DNA of 64,000 nt from Sinomonas sp. P10A9 (GTDB lineage Bacteria; Actinomycetota; Actinomycetes; Actinomycetales; Micrococcaceae): the NCBI RefSeq assembly GCF_041022165.1, contig NZ_CP163302.1:744001-808000 (forward strand), read 5' to 3'. The translations under genes were made by a program, and so were the position numbers. Shown here one piece after another: positions 10,846 through 19,246 of the stretch. How positions within the stretch are numbered: position 1 is the first letter of the stretch; each line of letters begins with the position of its first letter. The notes beneath the pieces were generated by a model. That model made no database searches, had not been told where the DNA came from, and worked only from the letters and a program-made list of their open reading frames with translations.

Positions 10846-12570
10846 ATGACGACCATCGCGCAGAACATCGTCGAGACCCTCGCTGCCAACGGCGTCCGCC
10901 GCGTCTACGGCCTCCCTGGCGACTCGCTCAACGGCTTCACCGACGCGCTCAGGGCCACGCCGAGCATCGAATGGGTCCACGTGCGGCACGAGGAGGCCGG
11001 CGCGTTCGCCGCCGCAGCCGAGGCCGCGCTCACCGGCGAGATCGCCGTCTGCGCAGGCTCCGCGGGGCCGGGCAACCTGCACCTCATCAACGGCCTCTAC
11101 GACGCCAACCGCTCCCGTGTGCCAGTCCTCGCGATCGCCGCGCACATCCCCAGCACCGAGATCGGCTCGAACTACTTCCAGGAGACGCATCCGCAGGAGG
11201 TCTTCCGCGAGTGCAGCGTCTACGCCGAGCAGGTCACGGACCCCGCGCAGATGCCGCGCATCCTCGAGGTCGCGATGCGCACCGCGGTCGAGAAGCGCGG
11301 CGTCGCGGTTGTGGTGCTCTCGGGAGACGTGGGGCTCACGTCCATGAATTCGGACCGCGTCACCGTGGTGCGCCGGGCGCGCCCGCGCGTTGTGCCCAGC
11401 GATGCCGAACTCCGCGAGGCCGCCGACATCCTCAACGCCGCGGCCAAGGTCACGATCCTGGCGGGGGCCGGGGTCGAGGGCGCCCACGACGAGGTCGTGG
11501 CGCTCGCGGACGCGCTCGGTGCCCCGATCGTCCACGCCATGCGCGGCAAGGAGTTCATCGAGTACGAGAATCCGTTCGACGTCGGCATGACCGGCCTCCT
11601 CGGCTTCTCCTCGGGCTATCGGGCGATGGAGGACTGCGACGCGCTCCTCATGCTCGGCACCGACTTCCCGTACCAGCAGTTCTACCCGTCCAAGGCCAAG
11701 GTCATCCAGGTCGACATCCGCGGGGAGCAGCTCGGCCGGCGGGTGCCCCTCGACCTCGGCCTGGTCGGCGACGTGCGTGATACCGCCGTCGCACTCCTGC
11801 CACTGCTGCCGCGCAAGAAGCGCCGCACGCACCTTGATTCCTCGCTCAAGCATTACGCCAAGGCGCGGTCCAAGCTCGACGATCTCGCGACGCCGACGAA
11901 GAAGGGCCAGCCGCTCCACCCGCAATTCATCACGCGGACCCTCGACCGGCTCGCTGCAGAGGACGCGGTCTTCACCGCGGACGTCGGAACGCCCGTGATC
12001 TGGGCTGCCCGCTACCTGACGATGAATGGCCGACGCCGGCTGGTCGGCTCGTTCACCCACGGATCCATGGCGAACGCGCTGCCCCACGCGATGGGCGCCC
12101 AGGCCGCGTTCCCGGGCCGGCAAGTGGTGGCGCTCGCGGGCGACGGCGGGCTCTCGATGCTCTTGGGGGAACTCCTGACCATCGTCCAGAACCGGCTGCC
12201 GGTGAAGCTCGTGGTCTTCAACAACGCGTCCCTCAACTTCATCGAGCTCGAGATGAAGTCGGTGGGATTCGTGAACTTCGGCACGGGGCTGGACAATCCC
12301 AACTTCGCCGCGGTTGCCGAGGCGATGGGGATCAAGGGCGTGCGCGTGAACGACTCCTCGGAGCTCGAGAGCGGCCTCGCGGCGGCGCTCGCGCACGACG
12401 GGCCGGCGCTTGTGGACGTCGCCACGATGCGCGAGGAGCTTGCGATGCCGCCGACGATCACCGCCCAGCAGGCCGGCGGCTTCACCCTCTATGCGCTGCG
12501 CACGGTGCTCTCGGGCCGTGGCGACGAGGTCCTCGATCTCGCGAAGGCCAACTGGCGCCGCGTCTTCTAG
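10846..12570 (+). CDS. poxB: pyruvate:quinone oxidoreductase (pyruvate oxidase, PoxB type)
   Basis: 574 residues; ThDP- and FAD-dependent decarboxylation of pyruvate to acetate + CO2 with electrons passed to membrane quinone. N-terminal ThDP-Pyr domain has YGLPGDSLNGF and catalytic Glu in RHEEAGAF; middle FAD/Rossmann domain; C-terminal ThDP-PP domain has AGDGGLSMLLGELLT...FNN. The C-terminus LSGRGDEVLDLAKANWRR closely follows the amphipathic lipid-binding tail of E. coli PoxB, so membrane activation is expected. Start chosen at ATG 10846 because TAGGTT (10833-10838) lies 7 nt upstream, a leaderless arrangement. It shares its upstream region with the HspR-like operator of clp. Confidence 0.93.
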   Translation: MTTIAQNIVETLAANGVRRVYGLPGDSLNGFTDALRATPSIEWVHVRHEEAGAFAAAAEAALTGEIAVCAGSAGPGNLHLINGLYDANRSRVPVLAIAAHIPSTEIGSNYFQETHPQEVFRECSVYAEQVTDPAQMPRILEVAMRTAVEKRGVAVVVLSGDVGLTSMNSDRVTVVRRARPRVVPSDAELREAADILNAAAKVTILAGAGVEGAHDEVVALADALGAPIVHAMRGKEFIEYENPFDVGMTGLLGFSSGYRAMEDCDALLMLGTDFPYQQFYPSKAKVIQVDIRGEQLGRRVPLDLGLVGDVRDTAVALLPLLPRKKRRTHLDSSLKHYAKARSKLDDLATPTKKGQPLHPQFITRTLDRLAAEDAVFTADVGTPVIWAARYLTMNGRRRLVGSFTHGSMANALPHAMGAQAAFPGRQVVALAGDGGLSMLLGELLTIVQNRLPVKLVVFNNASLNFIELEMKSVGFVNFGTGLDNPNFAAVAEAMGIKGVRVNDSSELESGLAAALAHDGPALVDVATMREELAMPPTITAQQAGGFTLYALRTVLSGRGDEVLDLAKANWRRVF

Positions 12571-12573
12571 GTT

Positions 12574-12650
12574 GCCGGGTCACGTCTCTAATAAGGGCAA
12601 TCGCCGCACTAGAGTTGTGACCCCGCATCGCAGGAATATGACCCCGCGTC
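12574..12650. repeat. GGGTCAC/GTGACCC intergenic repeat cluster, copy 3
   Basis: gggtcacgtctc at 12577, gttgtgaccccgcatcgcagg near 12614 and tgaccccgcgtcg near 12638. The last two resemble 7957-7990. Function unknown. Confidence 0.45.
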
Positions 12651-12693
12651 GGTGGTGTTGGAGTGTTTGACACTTCAACCTTTAGGAGCCCTC

Positions 12694-13302
12694 ATGAAGA
12701 TCGCCGTCTACGGAGCCACCGGAATGGTCGGAAGCCAGATCGTCGCCGAGGCCGTGCGCCGAGGCCACGAGGTGACCGCTATCAGCCGCAAGGGGACCCC
12801 GGTCGAGGGTGCCGCCGTCGTGCGCGCGGCCGAACTCGGTGACGCCGACGCGTTCCGCGAGATCGCGGACGCGAACGACGCCGTGGTCCTGGCGACGTCT
12901 CCGGACCGCACCGGCGGTTCGCGCGAGCCCTATATCGCCGCGCACCGCGCCATCTCCACGGTGCCGACGACGGCACGCCTGTACATGGTGGGCGGCTTCG
13001 GCGGCCTCGCGACGCCCGATGGAACGCGCATCAAGGACACCCCGGACTTCCCGGCGCTGTACAAGGGCGAGTCGGATGCCGCCTTCACCGCGTACGAGGC
13101 GTTGCGCGACGCTGGCGCCGACCTCACGGTCCAGGCGCCAGCGGCCGTGATCGTGCCGGGCGCGCGCACGGGCAAGTACGTCACCGCCGTCGGCGTTCCC
13201 GCGGCCGGCGACACGATCTCGTCGCAGGACTTCGCCGTCGCCGCGCTCGATGAGCTCGAGCAGCCACAGTTCCGCGGGACGTTCTTCACCGCATCGAACT
13301 GA
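12694..13302 (+). CDS. NAD(P)H-binding Rossmann protein (NmrA/YwnB-like)
   Basis: 202 residues, single Rossmann domain: MKIAVYGATGMVGSQIVAEA opens with the glycine-rich GATGMVG of atypical short-chain dehydrogenases; DANDAVVLATSPD and LYMVGGFGGL follow. It lacks a Tyr-x3-Lys pair, as is usual for this NmrA-like group, which often acts as redox sensor or flavin/quinone reductase. Ribosome site taggag precedes ATG. It is a lone gene convergent with hmp across a 23-bp hairpin. Substrate unknown. Confidence 0.82.
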   Translation: MKIAVYGATGMVGSQIVAEAVRRGHEVTAISRKGTPVEGAAVVRAAELGDADAFREIADANDAVVLATSPDRTGGSREPYIAAHRAISTVPTTARLYMVGGFGGLATPDGTRIKDTPDFPALYKGESDAAFTAYEALRDAGADLTVQAPAAVIVPGARTGKYVTAVGVPAAGDTISSQDFAVAALDELEQPQFRGTFFTASN

Positions 13303-13313
13303 GCCGCACGCAC

Positions 13314-13364
13314 GGTGAGGGGCCAGCTCCGCACGGCGCAACCGTGCGGAGCTGGCCCCTCACC
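13314..13364. terminator. 23-bp perfect hairpin between convergent genes
   Basis: Arms 13314-13336 and 13342-13364 are perfectly complementary (core gaggggccagctccgcacgg) around a 5-nt loop cgcaa. It starts 12 nt after the Rossmann gene stop and ends 104 nt before the hmp stop. No T run on either side, so termination is inferred from position and stability. Confidence 0.65.
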
Positions 13365-13467
13365 GTCTCCGCACCCCGCGCATCTGGCCGCGCATCGGGG
13401 GTGTTCCGCGGTGCCGCCGTCCAGTGCCTTCCATCCGGCGGCGCCGCGCGCTGTGGTGCCTGCCGGC

Positions 13468-14676
13468 TCAGTTCTGCGAAGCGAGCCAGAGGTCGGGGCC
13501 GAAGACCTCGTAGTGGATCTTCGTGGCGGGGACGCCCTTGGCGATCGCCTGCGACCGGACCTTCTGCATGAAGGGCAGCGGGCCGCAGAGGTAGACGCTC
13601 GCGTTCTCGGGGAGGTCAACGTCGGCGAGATTCATGAAGCCCTCGTGCGTCTCGGCGGCGCCAGCTCCCGCGCCCACCGCGGCGAGCTCGGGCTGGGGCT
13701 GCTCGAGCCAGACCTTCAGGCTCGCGCCGTCGATCTTCTCGACGTCGCCGAGCATCTGGTCGGAGAGTGCCCAGGTGTCGAGGCTCCGGTCGGCGTGCAG
13801 CGCGAGGACCTCGCGGCCCGAACCGCTGTTGGCCAGGGTGCGCAGGATCGATGCGGCCGGCGTGCAGCCGATGCCGGCGGTCGCGAGCACGAGGGGACCG
13901 TCGCCGTCGTCGAGCGTCACGTCGCCGTACGGGTTGGAGAGCTCGACGACGTCGCCCACCTGGATCTTCTCGTGCATGATCGGCGAGACCTCGCCGCCGT
14001 CGTTGAACTTGGTGGTGATAACGCGGCGCTCCGTCGACTCGGCGTCCGCGGAGAGCGTGTACTGGCGGGCCTGGAGGAGGCCGTCGGCAACGGGGATACG
14101 GACCGAGACGAACTGGCCCGGCTCGCCCGGGGTGACGGGGGTCTCGTCGGCGGGCTCGAACACGAACGTCATGGTCGTGGGGCTCGCGGGGGTCTTCGCG
14201 ACGACCTTCCACGGCATCCACATCTTGTTGTTGGCCTGCTTGGCGTAGAGGCCCTTCTCGATCTTGATGAGGGCGTCTGCCATGAGCCAATAGACCTCGG
14301 TCCAGGCTTCGGCGATCTCCGGCGTGATGACCTCGGCGAGGTCCTCGGCGATGGCCTCGAAGAGGTACTTGTAGACGATCGGGTACTGGTCCTCGGTGAT
14401 GCCGAGGGACGTGTGCTTGTGGGCGATGCGGCTCAGGACGGCTTCGGGGAGGGTGCCGGGGTTGTTCACGAGGTGGCTCGCGAACGCGGCGATGGCGCCG
14501 GCGAGGGCCTGACGCTGCTGGCCGTTCGCCTGGTTGGCGCGGGAGAAGACCCCGTTGAGGAGCTCGGGATGGGCCGCGAACATCTTCTGGTAGAAGATGG
14601 GGGTGATCTCGCCGATCCGGCTGCCGACCAGGGGCAGGGTGGCTTCGATGACGGGGCGCGCGGTATCCGAGAGCAT
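13468..14676 (-). CDS. hmp: flavohemoglobin, nitric oxide dioxygenase
   Basis: 402 residues. Globin domain (1-140): distal Tyr in PIFYQKMF, proximal His in RIAHKHTSLGI, Glu in AWTEVYWLMADAL. FAD domain (150-258): RQYTLS binds flavin. NAD domain: AGIGCTPAASIL, and LCGPLPFMQKVR, ending YEVFGPD. It oxidises NO to nitrate using O2 and NAD(P)H in the cytosol. The last part holds an Ala/Gly-rich insert (VGAGAGAAE). Ribosome site gaggag precedes ATG. An NsrR box lies about 48-70 bp upstream and nsrR is the next gene upstream, so NO-responsive control is well supported. Confidence 0.97.
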   Translation of the reverse strand: MLSDTARPVIEATLPLVGSRIGEITPIFYQKMFAAHPELLNGVFSRANQANGQQRQALAGAIAAFASHLVNNPGTLPEAVLSRIAHKHTSLGITEDQYPIVYKYLFEAIAEDLAEVITPEIAEAWTEVYWLMADALIKIEKGLYAKQANNKMWMPWKVVAKTPASPTTMTFVFEPADETPVTPGEPGQFVSVRIPVADGLLQARQYTLSADAESTERRVITTKFNDGGEVSPIMHEKIQVGDVVELSNPYGDVTLDDGDGPLVLATAGIGCTPAASILRTLANSGSGREVLALHADRSLDTWALSDQMLGDVEKIDGASLKVWLEQPQPELAAVGAGAGAAETHEGFMNLADVDLPENASVYLCGPLPFMQKVRSQAIAKGVPATKIHYEVFGPDLWLASQN

Positions 14677-14723
14677 TGCGACTCCTCAAGCATGGGGGTG
14701 GTCCCCGGCGGGGGAACTTGGTT

Positions 14724-14746
14724 ATTCGGCATCTTCGATGCTGAAT
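14724..14746. promoter_or_regulatory. NsrR operator upstream of hmp
   Basis: attcggcatc-ttc-gatgctgaat: a 10-bp inverted repeat with one mismatch around 3 nt, containing GCATC...GATGC as in Streptomyces NsrR sites. Confidence 0.75.
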
Positions 14747-14858
14747 TAACCCCCAGTGTTCTACGTTGCGTAGAAGATCGCAATTCGGTGGGGCGTGGCA
14801 CTCGTCACAATGCGTCACCCGCCCCAAGCGATGATCCGTACGACGGCGCGTGGTTGCG

Positions 14859-15311
14859 TCAGGCGGCGGGCGGGCGAAGCCCGATCTGCACGAGCACGGG
14901 GCCCATCTGGCGCTCGTGGGGGAGTGAAGCGACCACCACGCCGTCGAGCTCGCGGTAGAACGCCTCGCGGGCCCGGCGCAGCGCGCCGCGCAGGCCGCAC
15001 TGGATGCTCAGCGGGCAGTCCCCGTTGGGGGTCTCGCAGTCCGCGAGGTCCTCCCGGGTGTCAAGGGCGCGCAGGACGCCGCCGACCGTCGCCTTCCGCC
15101 CGGCGTCGCTGAGCTGGACACCCCCCGCGCGTCCGCGCGTCGCCTCGACGTATCCGAGCTCGCGCAGTTTGAGCACCGCCTTGCTCACGTGGTTGTACGG
15201 CGTGCCAATGCCCTCGGCAATCGTGCGGGTGGCGAGCGGCTCGCCGGTGTCGTTGGCGGCGAGCAGCATGAGTGCGCGCAGGCTCACATCCTCGAAGGCC
15301 GTCATGCGCAT
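14859..15311 (-). CDS. nsrR: Rrf2 family NO-sensing repressor NsrR
   Basis: 150 residues. N-terminal winged helix (TRTIAEGIGTPYNHVSKAVLKL; GYVEATRGRAGGVQLS). Cluster region CETPNGDCPLSIQC supplies three Cys for an Fe-S cluster, matching NsrR spacing (C-x7-C-x5-C). NO attack on the cluster should release the repressor from the site in front of hmp, the next gene in the same direction. Leaderless-type start: TAGAAT (15318-15323, minus strand) is 6 nt before ATG. The 182-bp gap to hmp holds the NsrR box, so hmp has its own promoter. Confidence 0.92.
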   Translation of the reverse strand: MRMTAFEDVSLRALMLLAANDTGEPLATRTIAEGIGTPYNHVSKAVLKLRELGYVEATRGRAGGVQLSDAGRKATVGGVLRALDTREDLADCETPNGDCPLSIQCGLRGALRRAREAFYRELDGVVVASLPHERQMGPVLVQIGLRPPAA

Positions 15312-15381
15312 CCGACAATTCTACGCCCGAGGGACTTTCCTCCCGCGGTGGGCCGCTGTCGGCGCCAGCGACCACTGCCCC

Positions 15382-15825
15382 TCACGCGGTGAAGACAGTC
15401 GCCTCGTGCCCATCGGCTTCGAGCGGGCTGAAGACGTACCCATCCGCCGTCAGCTCGTAGGGCACGACGGCGGCCATCACCCCGCCGCCGGAATGCTCGG
15501 CAGCGCCGTGGATCCCGTCCGACCCATGCTCGGGGAGGTGCACGTCTGAGGCGAACGCCACGGCCTGGTACCCGTCGCGGCCCTGACGCAGGAGTTCGAG
15601 AACGTCGCCCATCATGGCCTCGGCGTCGAGATCGCCCTCGGGGTTGTCCCTCTCGGAGTCTGCCTCAGGCGGGGCCACCATCACGAGCCGCAGCTCGCCG
15701 TCGCGATCCAGTGTCACTCCGAAGGGCAGGAATCCGCCGTTCTGCTCGAGGTGCTCCTGCGCGAGCCCCAAGGCGGTGCCGAGCACCTCGCGGAGCTGGG
15801 CCTGCTGGACGTCCTCGGGCGTCAT
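15382..15825 (-). CDS. conserved hypothetical protein, coupled to phosphomutase
   Basis: 147 residues, acidic, no signal or membrane segment. Its ATG overlaps the stop of the upstream phosphomutase gene by 4 nt (ATGA), so translation is coupled. Visible features are an N-terminal helix (VQQAQLREVLGTALGLAQEH), a FLPFGVTLDRDGELRLVMV strand pair and a His/Gly-rich central loop. I recognise no characterised family. Context suggests a role with the phosphomutase, nothing more. Confidence 0.7.
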   Translation of the reverse strand: MTPEDVQQAQLREVLGTALGLAQEHLEQNGGFLPFGVTLDRDGELRLVMVAPPEADSERDNPEGDLDAEAMMGDVLELLRQGRDGYQAVAFASDVHLPEHGSDGIHGAAEHSGGGVMAAVVPYELTADGYVFSPLEADGHEATVFTA

Positions 15826-17240
15826 GCCCGAACGAGGGCGAGCACGGTGTCGCGCAGCGCGTCGAGCGTAGGGCGGTCCTTAGCCTCGCCGTTGAACCGC
15901 AGGAACGGCTCGGTGTTGGACGGGCGGAGGTTGAACCACCATGTGCCGTCCGTCGCGGAGAACGTGGTTCCGTCGAGGTCGTCGATCGCGACGTCGTCGC
16001 CCTCGTACTCCTCGCGCACGCGGGCCACCGCCGCAGCCTTGTCCTCGATCTCGGAGTTGATCTCGCCTGAGGAGACGTAGGGTTCGTACTCGGCCGCGAG
16101 CTCGGACAGCTGGCGGTCCTGTTCGCCGAGCGCCGCGAGGACGTGCATGGCCGCGAGCATGCCCGTATCGGCGTTCCAGAAGTCACGGAAGTAGTAATGC
16201 GCCGAGTGCTCGCCGCCGAACACCGCGCCCTCCTCGGCCATCACGGCCTTGATGAAGGAGTGTCCCACGCGCGTGCGGATGGGCCGGCCACCGTCGTGCT
16301 GGACGAGCTCAGGGACAGCCCGCGACGTGATGAGGTTGTGGATGATGGCGGGCTGGTCCTCGCCGGCAGCCTTGGCGCGGGCGATTTCCCGGCGCGCCAC
16401 GAGCCCCGTGATGGCCGACGGCGAGACCGGCTCGCCCTTCTCGTCGATCACGAAGCAGCGGTCGGCGTCGCCGTCGAACGCGAGGCCGATGTCGGCGCCG
16501 TGCTCCACGACGGCCTTCTGCAGGTCGCGGAGGTTCTCGGGCTCGAGCGGATTGGCCGGGTGGTTCGGGAACGTGCCGTCGAGCTCGAAGTAGAGCGGGA
16601 CGATGTCCAAGGGCAGGCCCGGCAGCAGCTGGTCGCCGAGGACCGCGGGCGTCGTCATCCCCGCCATGCCGTTGCCCGCGTCGACCACGACCTTGAGCGG
16701 GCGGATGGAAGCCAAGTCGACGAGCTGGCGCAGATAGGCGGCATAGTCGGCGAGGACGTCCCGCTGGGCGACGGTTCCGGGGGTCTCCACCGCGGGAACT
16801 GAGCCGTCCGCGAGGTACGCCTCCGCCGCGGCCTGGATCTCCTTGAGGCCCGTCTCCGAGGAGACGGGCTGGGCGCCGGCCTTGGCCATCTTGATGCCGT
16901 TGTACTGTGCAGGGTTGTGGCTCGCGGTGAACGTCGCCCCCGCGGCGTCGAGGGCACCGCACGCGTAGTAGAGCTCGTCCGTGGAGATCAGACCCAGAGT
17001 GCTGACGTTGCCGCCGCGCGCAGCGGCCCCCTTCGCGAAGGCGTCGATGAACTCGGGGGAGGACGGGCGCATGTCGCCGCCCACGAGGACGGTCTTTCCC
17101 GCCAGCCCGAGGACGTCCACGAAGGCCGCGCCGACGGCCTCGACAATCGTCGCGTCGATGGTTTCGCCGACGATCCCGCGCACGTCGTACGCCTTGAAGG
17201 ACGGGGAGAGGTCGGGAGCGGAGTTCACGTTGCTGGTCAC
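15822..17240 (-). CDS. manB: phosphomannomutase / phosphoglucomutase
   Basis: 472 residues, alpha-D-phosphohexomutase superfamily, four domains: phospho-Ser loop TASHNPAQYNGIKM, metal loop FDGDADRCFVID, sugar loop GGEHSAHYYFRD and phosphate-binding RPSNTEPFLRFNGEA. It interconverts hexose 6- and 1-phosphates for GDP-mannose or glycan supply. Start GTG at 17240 with TAGAAT (17248-17253, minus) 7 nt upstream, a leaderless layout. Downstream gene overlaps by 4 nt. Mannose versus glucose preference cannot be decided. Confidence 0.93.
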   Translation of the reverse strand: MTSNVNSAPDLSPSFKAYDVRGIVGETIDATIVEAVGAAFVDVLGLAGKTVLVGGDMRPSSPEFIDAFAKGAAARGGNVSTLGLISTDELYYACGALDAAGATFTASHNPAQYNGIKMAKAGAQPVSSETGLKEIQAAAEAYLADGSVPAVETPGTVAQRDVLADYAAYLRQLVDLASIRPLKVVVDAGNGMAGMTTPAVLGDQLLPGLPLDIVPLYFELDGTFPNHPANPLEPENLRDLQKAVVEHGADIGLAFDGDADRCFVIDEKGEPVSPSAITGLVARREIARAKAAGEDQPAIIHNLITSRAVPELVQHDGGRPIRTRVGHSFIKAVMAEEGAVFGGEHSAHYYFRDFWNADTGMLAAMHVLAALGEQDRQLSELAAEYEPYVSSGEINSEIEDKAAAVARVREEYEGDDVAIDDLDGTTFSATDGTWWFNLRPSNTEPFLRFNGEAKDRPTLDALRDTVLALVRA

Positions 17241-17319
17241 GGGCTAGATTCTACCGGCGGCTCCGACAAGGCTGATCCGGCGGTTGAGCTCGGCCGCTTC
17301 GGGGGCGTAGAGGCACCTC

Positions 17320-17368
17320 AAGCACGACGGCGCGTCCCCGCCCGAGTGGGGAACGCGCCGTCGTGCTT
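17320..17368. terminator. bidirectional hairpin between manB and ThDP enzyme
   Basis: 16-bp perfect stem aagcacgacggcgcgt (17320-17335) / acgcgccgtcgtgctt (17353-17368). Lies downstream of the minus-strand ThDP gene (stop 17452) and upstream of manB. Confidence 0.65.
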
Positions 17369-17451
17369 CTGGGCACGGCAAGTGCCGGCCAACTGCGGGT
17401 GCGCAACGCTTTGACCAGCGGTTAGCCGACCATCGCGGGGGCAGAGAGGCG

Positions 17452-19146
17452 TCAGTACGCCTTGACGCGCTGCTCCACGATGAGGTGGACGAGGGCGAAC
17501 GTGTGGTCCTCGTCGATCGCGCGCAGTGCGGACTCGAGCGCCGCGGGGACGTCAGCGTCGCGCTCCACGCGCACGCCGAAGCCGCCGAACGCCTGCGCCA
17601 TGAGCGCGAAGTCGGGGTTCTTAAGCTGGGTGCCGGAGATGCGGTGCGGGTAGTGCCGCTCCTGGTGGGAGCGGATCGTGCCGTACTCCTGGTTGTCCAT
17701 GACGATCACGAGCGGGGTCGCGCCGTACTGCGCGGCGGTCGCGAGCTCCTGGCCGTTCATGAGGAACTCGCCGTCGCCGGCGATCGTCACCACGCGGCGT
17801 CCCGGGTAGGCGAGCGAGGCGGCGATCGCGGAGGGCACGGAGTAGCCCATCGAGCCATTGCGGGCCGAGATCATCGCGGCGTAGCGCTGGGTCGGGAAGT
17901 AGCGGTGCGCCCAGTTCGTGTGCTCGCCGGCGCCGAGGGTCACCATGGCATCCTCGGGCAGGCCCGCCACGAGGTTGGCCATGAGCGTGTCCATGCGTGC
18001 CTGGCCGTCCGTGGGGGTGGCCGGGGGGAGCGTGGAGAACTTCTCCTGCTCGCCGCGCATGCGCTCGGTCCATGCCTTCCACCCTTCGCGGACCGGCAGG
18101 CTCATGAGCGTCAGGTCGCGGACAAACGAGTCCGGCTTGGCGACGATCTGGTGGGAGACCGGCCCGGAGCGGCCGCGCAGGGACGGATCGATCGTGACGA
18201 GGAAGTTCTTCTTGGACCAGTCCTGCCGGGCCAGGAAGCCGTCCGTGATGACGTCGCCGGGCACGGTGCCGACGAAGACGAGGAGGTCGGTCTCCTCGAG
18301 GAGGTTGTAGGTGGGCTTGGGCCGGCCGTAGCCGATGGGGCCCACGTAGGAGGGCGAGTCGAACGGGATCGTGCCCTCGCAGCGCCATTCGGCCGCGGCA
18401 GGGATGTGGTGGTCCTCGAGCCAGTTGGTGAGCGCGGTGGCGCCTTCCTGGGTCCAGTCGTTGCCGCCGACCACGAACAGCGGCTTCTCCGCCTCGCTCA
18501 GCGCCGCCTTGAGCGTCTTCCAGTCCGAGACGGTCATGCCGCCCTCTGCGACCGGGATCTGCGGGTGGACCGTCGCGTCGATCTCCTGCTGGATGACGTC
18601 TTCGGGCAGGCCCACGACGACGGGTCCGGGACGGCCGCTCATGGCCGCGAACATCGCCTCGGCAACGATCTCGGAGGCCCGCTCGGGGTGGTCCAGGACC
18701 ATGACGCGCTTGGCCCCGGTGTCGAACCAGGACTTGATGTCGAACTCCTGGAACGCCTCGCGGTCGCGGTGCGCGAACGGGATGAGGCCCACGAAGAGGA
18801 CCATCGGCGTCGAGTCCTGCCACGCGGTGTGCAGCCCCACGTGCGCGTTCGCGGCACCCGGCCCGCGCGTGACCATGGCCACGCCCGGAAGCTGGTTCAT
18901 CTTCCCGTCGGCCTCGGCCATGTACGCGGCACCGCCTTCGTGGCGGCACACCACCGTCTCGATCGAGGACTTGTGGAGTCCGTCGAGGACGTCGAGGAAC
19001 GACTCGCCCGGTACGACGTAGGTCCGCTTGACGCCGTGGGCGGCGAGCGAGTCGACAATCACATGGCCCGCGCTCTTGCGGACGGGGGACTGCTCGGCCT
19101 GGACCGGCTGGAGGGCATCAGAAAGGGGCGGCACCGTTGCCGTCAT
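17452..19146 (-). CDS. ThDP-dependent enzyme, acetolactate-synthase large-subunit-like
   Basis: 564 residues. Three-domain ThDP fold: Pyr domain with VVPGESFLDVLDGL and catalytic Glu in VCRHEGGAAYMAEADG; central domain; PP domain with TIAGDGEFLMNGQELAT...VMDNQEYGT (GDG-N metal motif). It has a roughly 25-residue N-terminal extension. No acetolactate regulatory subunit (ilvN) is nearby, and the central domain lacks clear FAD-type motifs, so it is probably not the biosynthetic AHAS but a relative acting on another 2-oxo acid. Ribosome site gaagga precedes ATG. Substrate unknown. Confidence 0.85.
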   Translation of the reverse strand: MTATVPPLSDALQPVQAEQSPVRKSAGHVIVDSLAAHGVKRTYVVPGESFLDVLDGLHKSSIETVVCRHEGGAAYMAEADGKMNQLPGVAMVTRGPGAANAHVGLHTAWQDSTPMVLFVGLIPFAHRDREAFQEFDIKSWFDTGAKRVMVLDHPERASEIVAEAMFAAMSGRPGPVVVGLPEDVIQQEIDATVHPQIPVAEGGMTVSDWKTLKAALSEAEKPLFVVGGNDWTQEGATALTNWLEDHHIPAAAEWRCEGTIPFDSPSYVGPIGYGRPKPTYNLLEETDLLVFVGTVPGDVITDGFLARQDWSKKNFLVTIDPSLRGRSGPVSHQIVAKPDSFVRDLTLMSLPVREGWKAWTERMRGEQEKFSTLPPATPTDGQARMDTLMANLVAGLPEDAMVTLGAGEHTNWAHRYFPTQRYAAMISARNGSMGYSVPSAIAASLAYPGRRVVTIAGDGEFLMNGQELATAAQYGATPLVIVMDNQEYGTIRSHQERHYPHRISGTQLKNPDFALMAQAFGGFGVRVERDADVPAALESALRAIDEDHTFALVHLIVEQRVKAY

Positions 19147-19246
19147 GTCACGTTTCCTTCGCTTGGCACTGAGATATCACTACGGTAACGGGCGGCGGGC
19201 CCACTGGTCAGCGAAGAGTGTCGGATGTCACCGCCATACTTGAGGC

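Noticed and set aside
17320..17368. Over-representation of the word acgacggcgcg as a chromosome-organising motif
   Set aside because: It recurs (for example 6031, 14836, 19312, 30229), but many copies are explained by His/Tyr-Asp-Gly-Ala codons; no strand bias could be judged in this window.
17485..19188. 567-codon frame antisense to the ThDP enzyme
   Set aside because: Same shadow effect; the sense strand carries all ThDP motifs.
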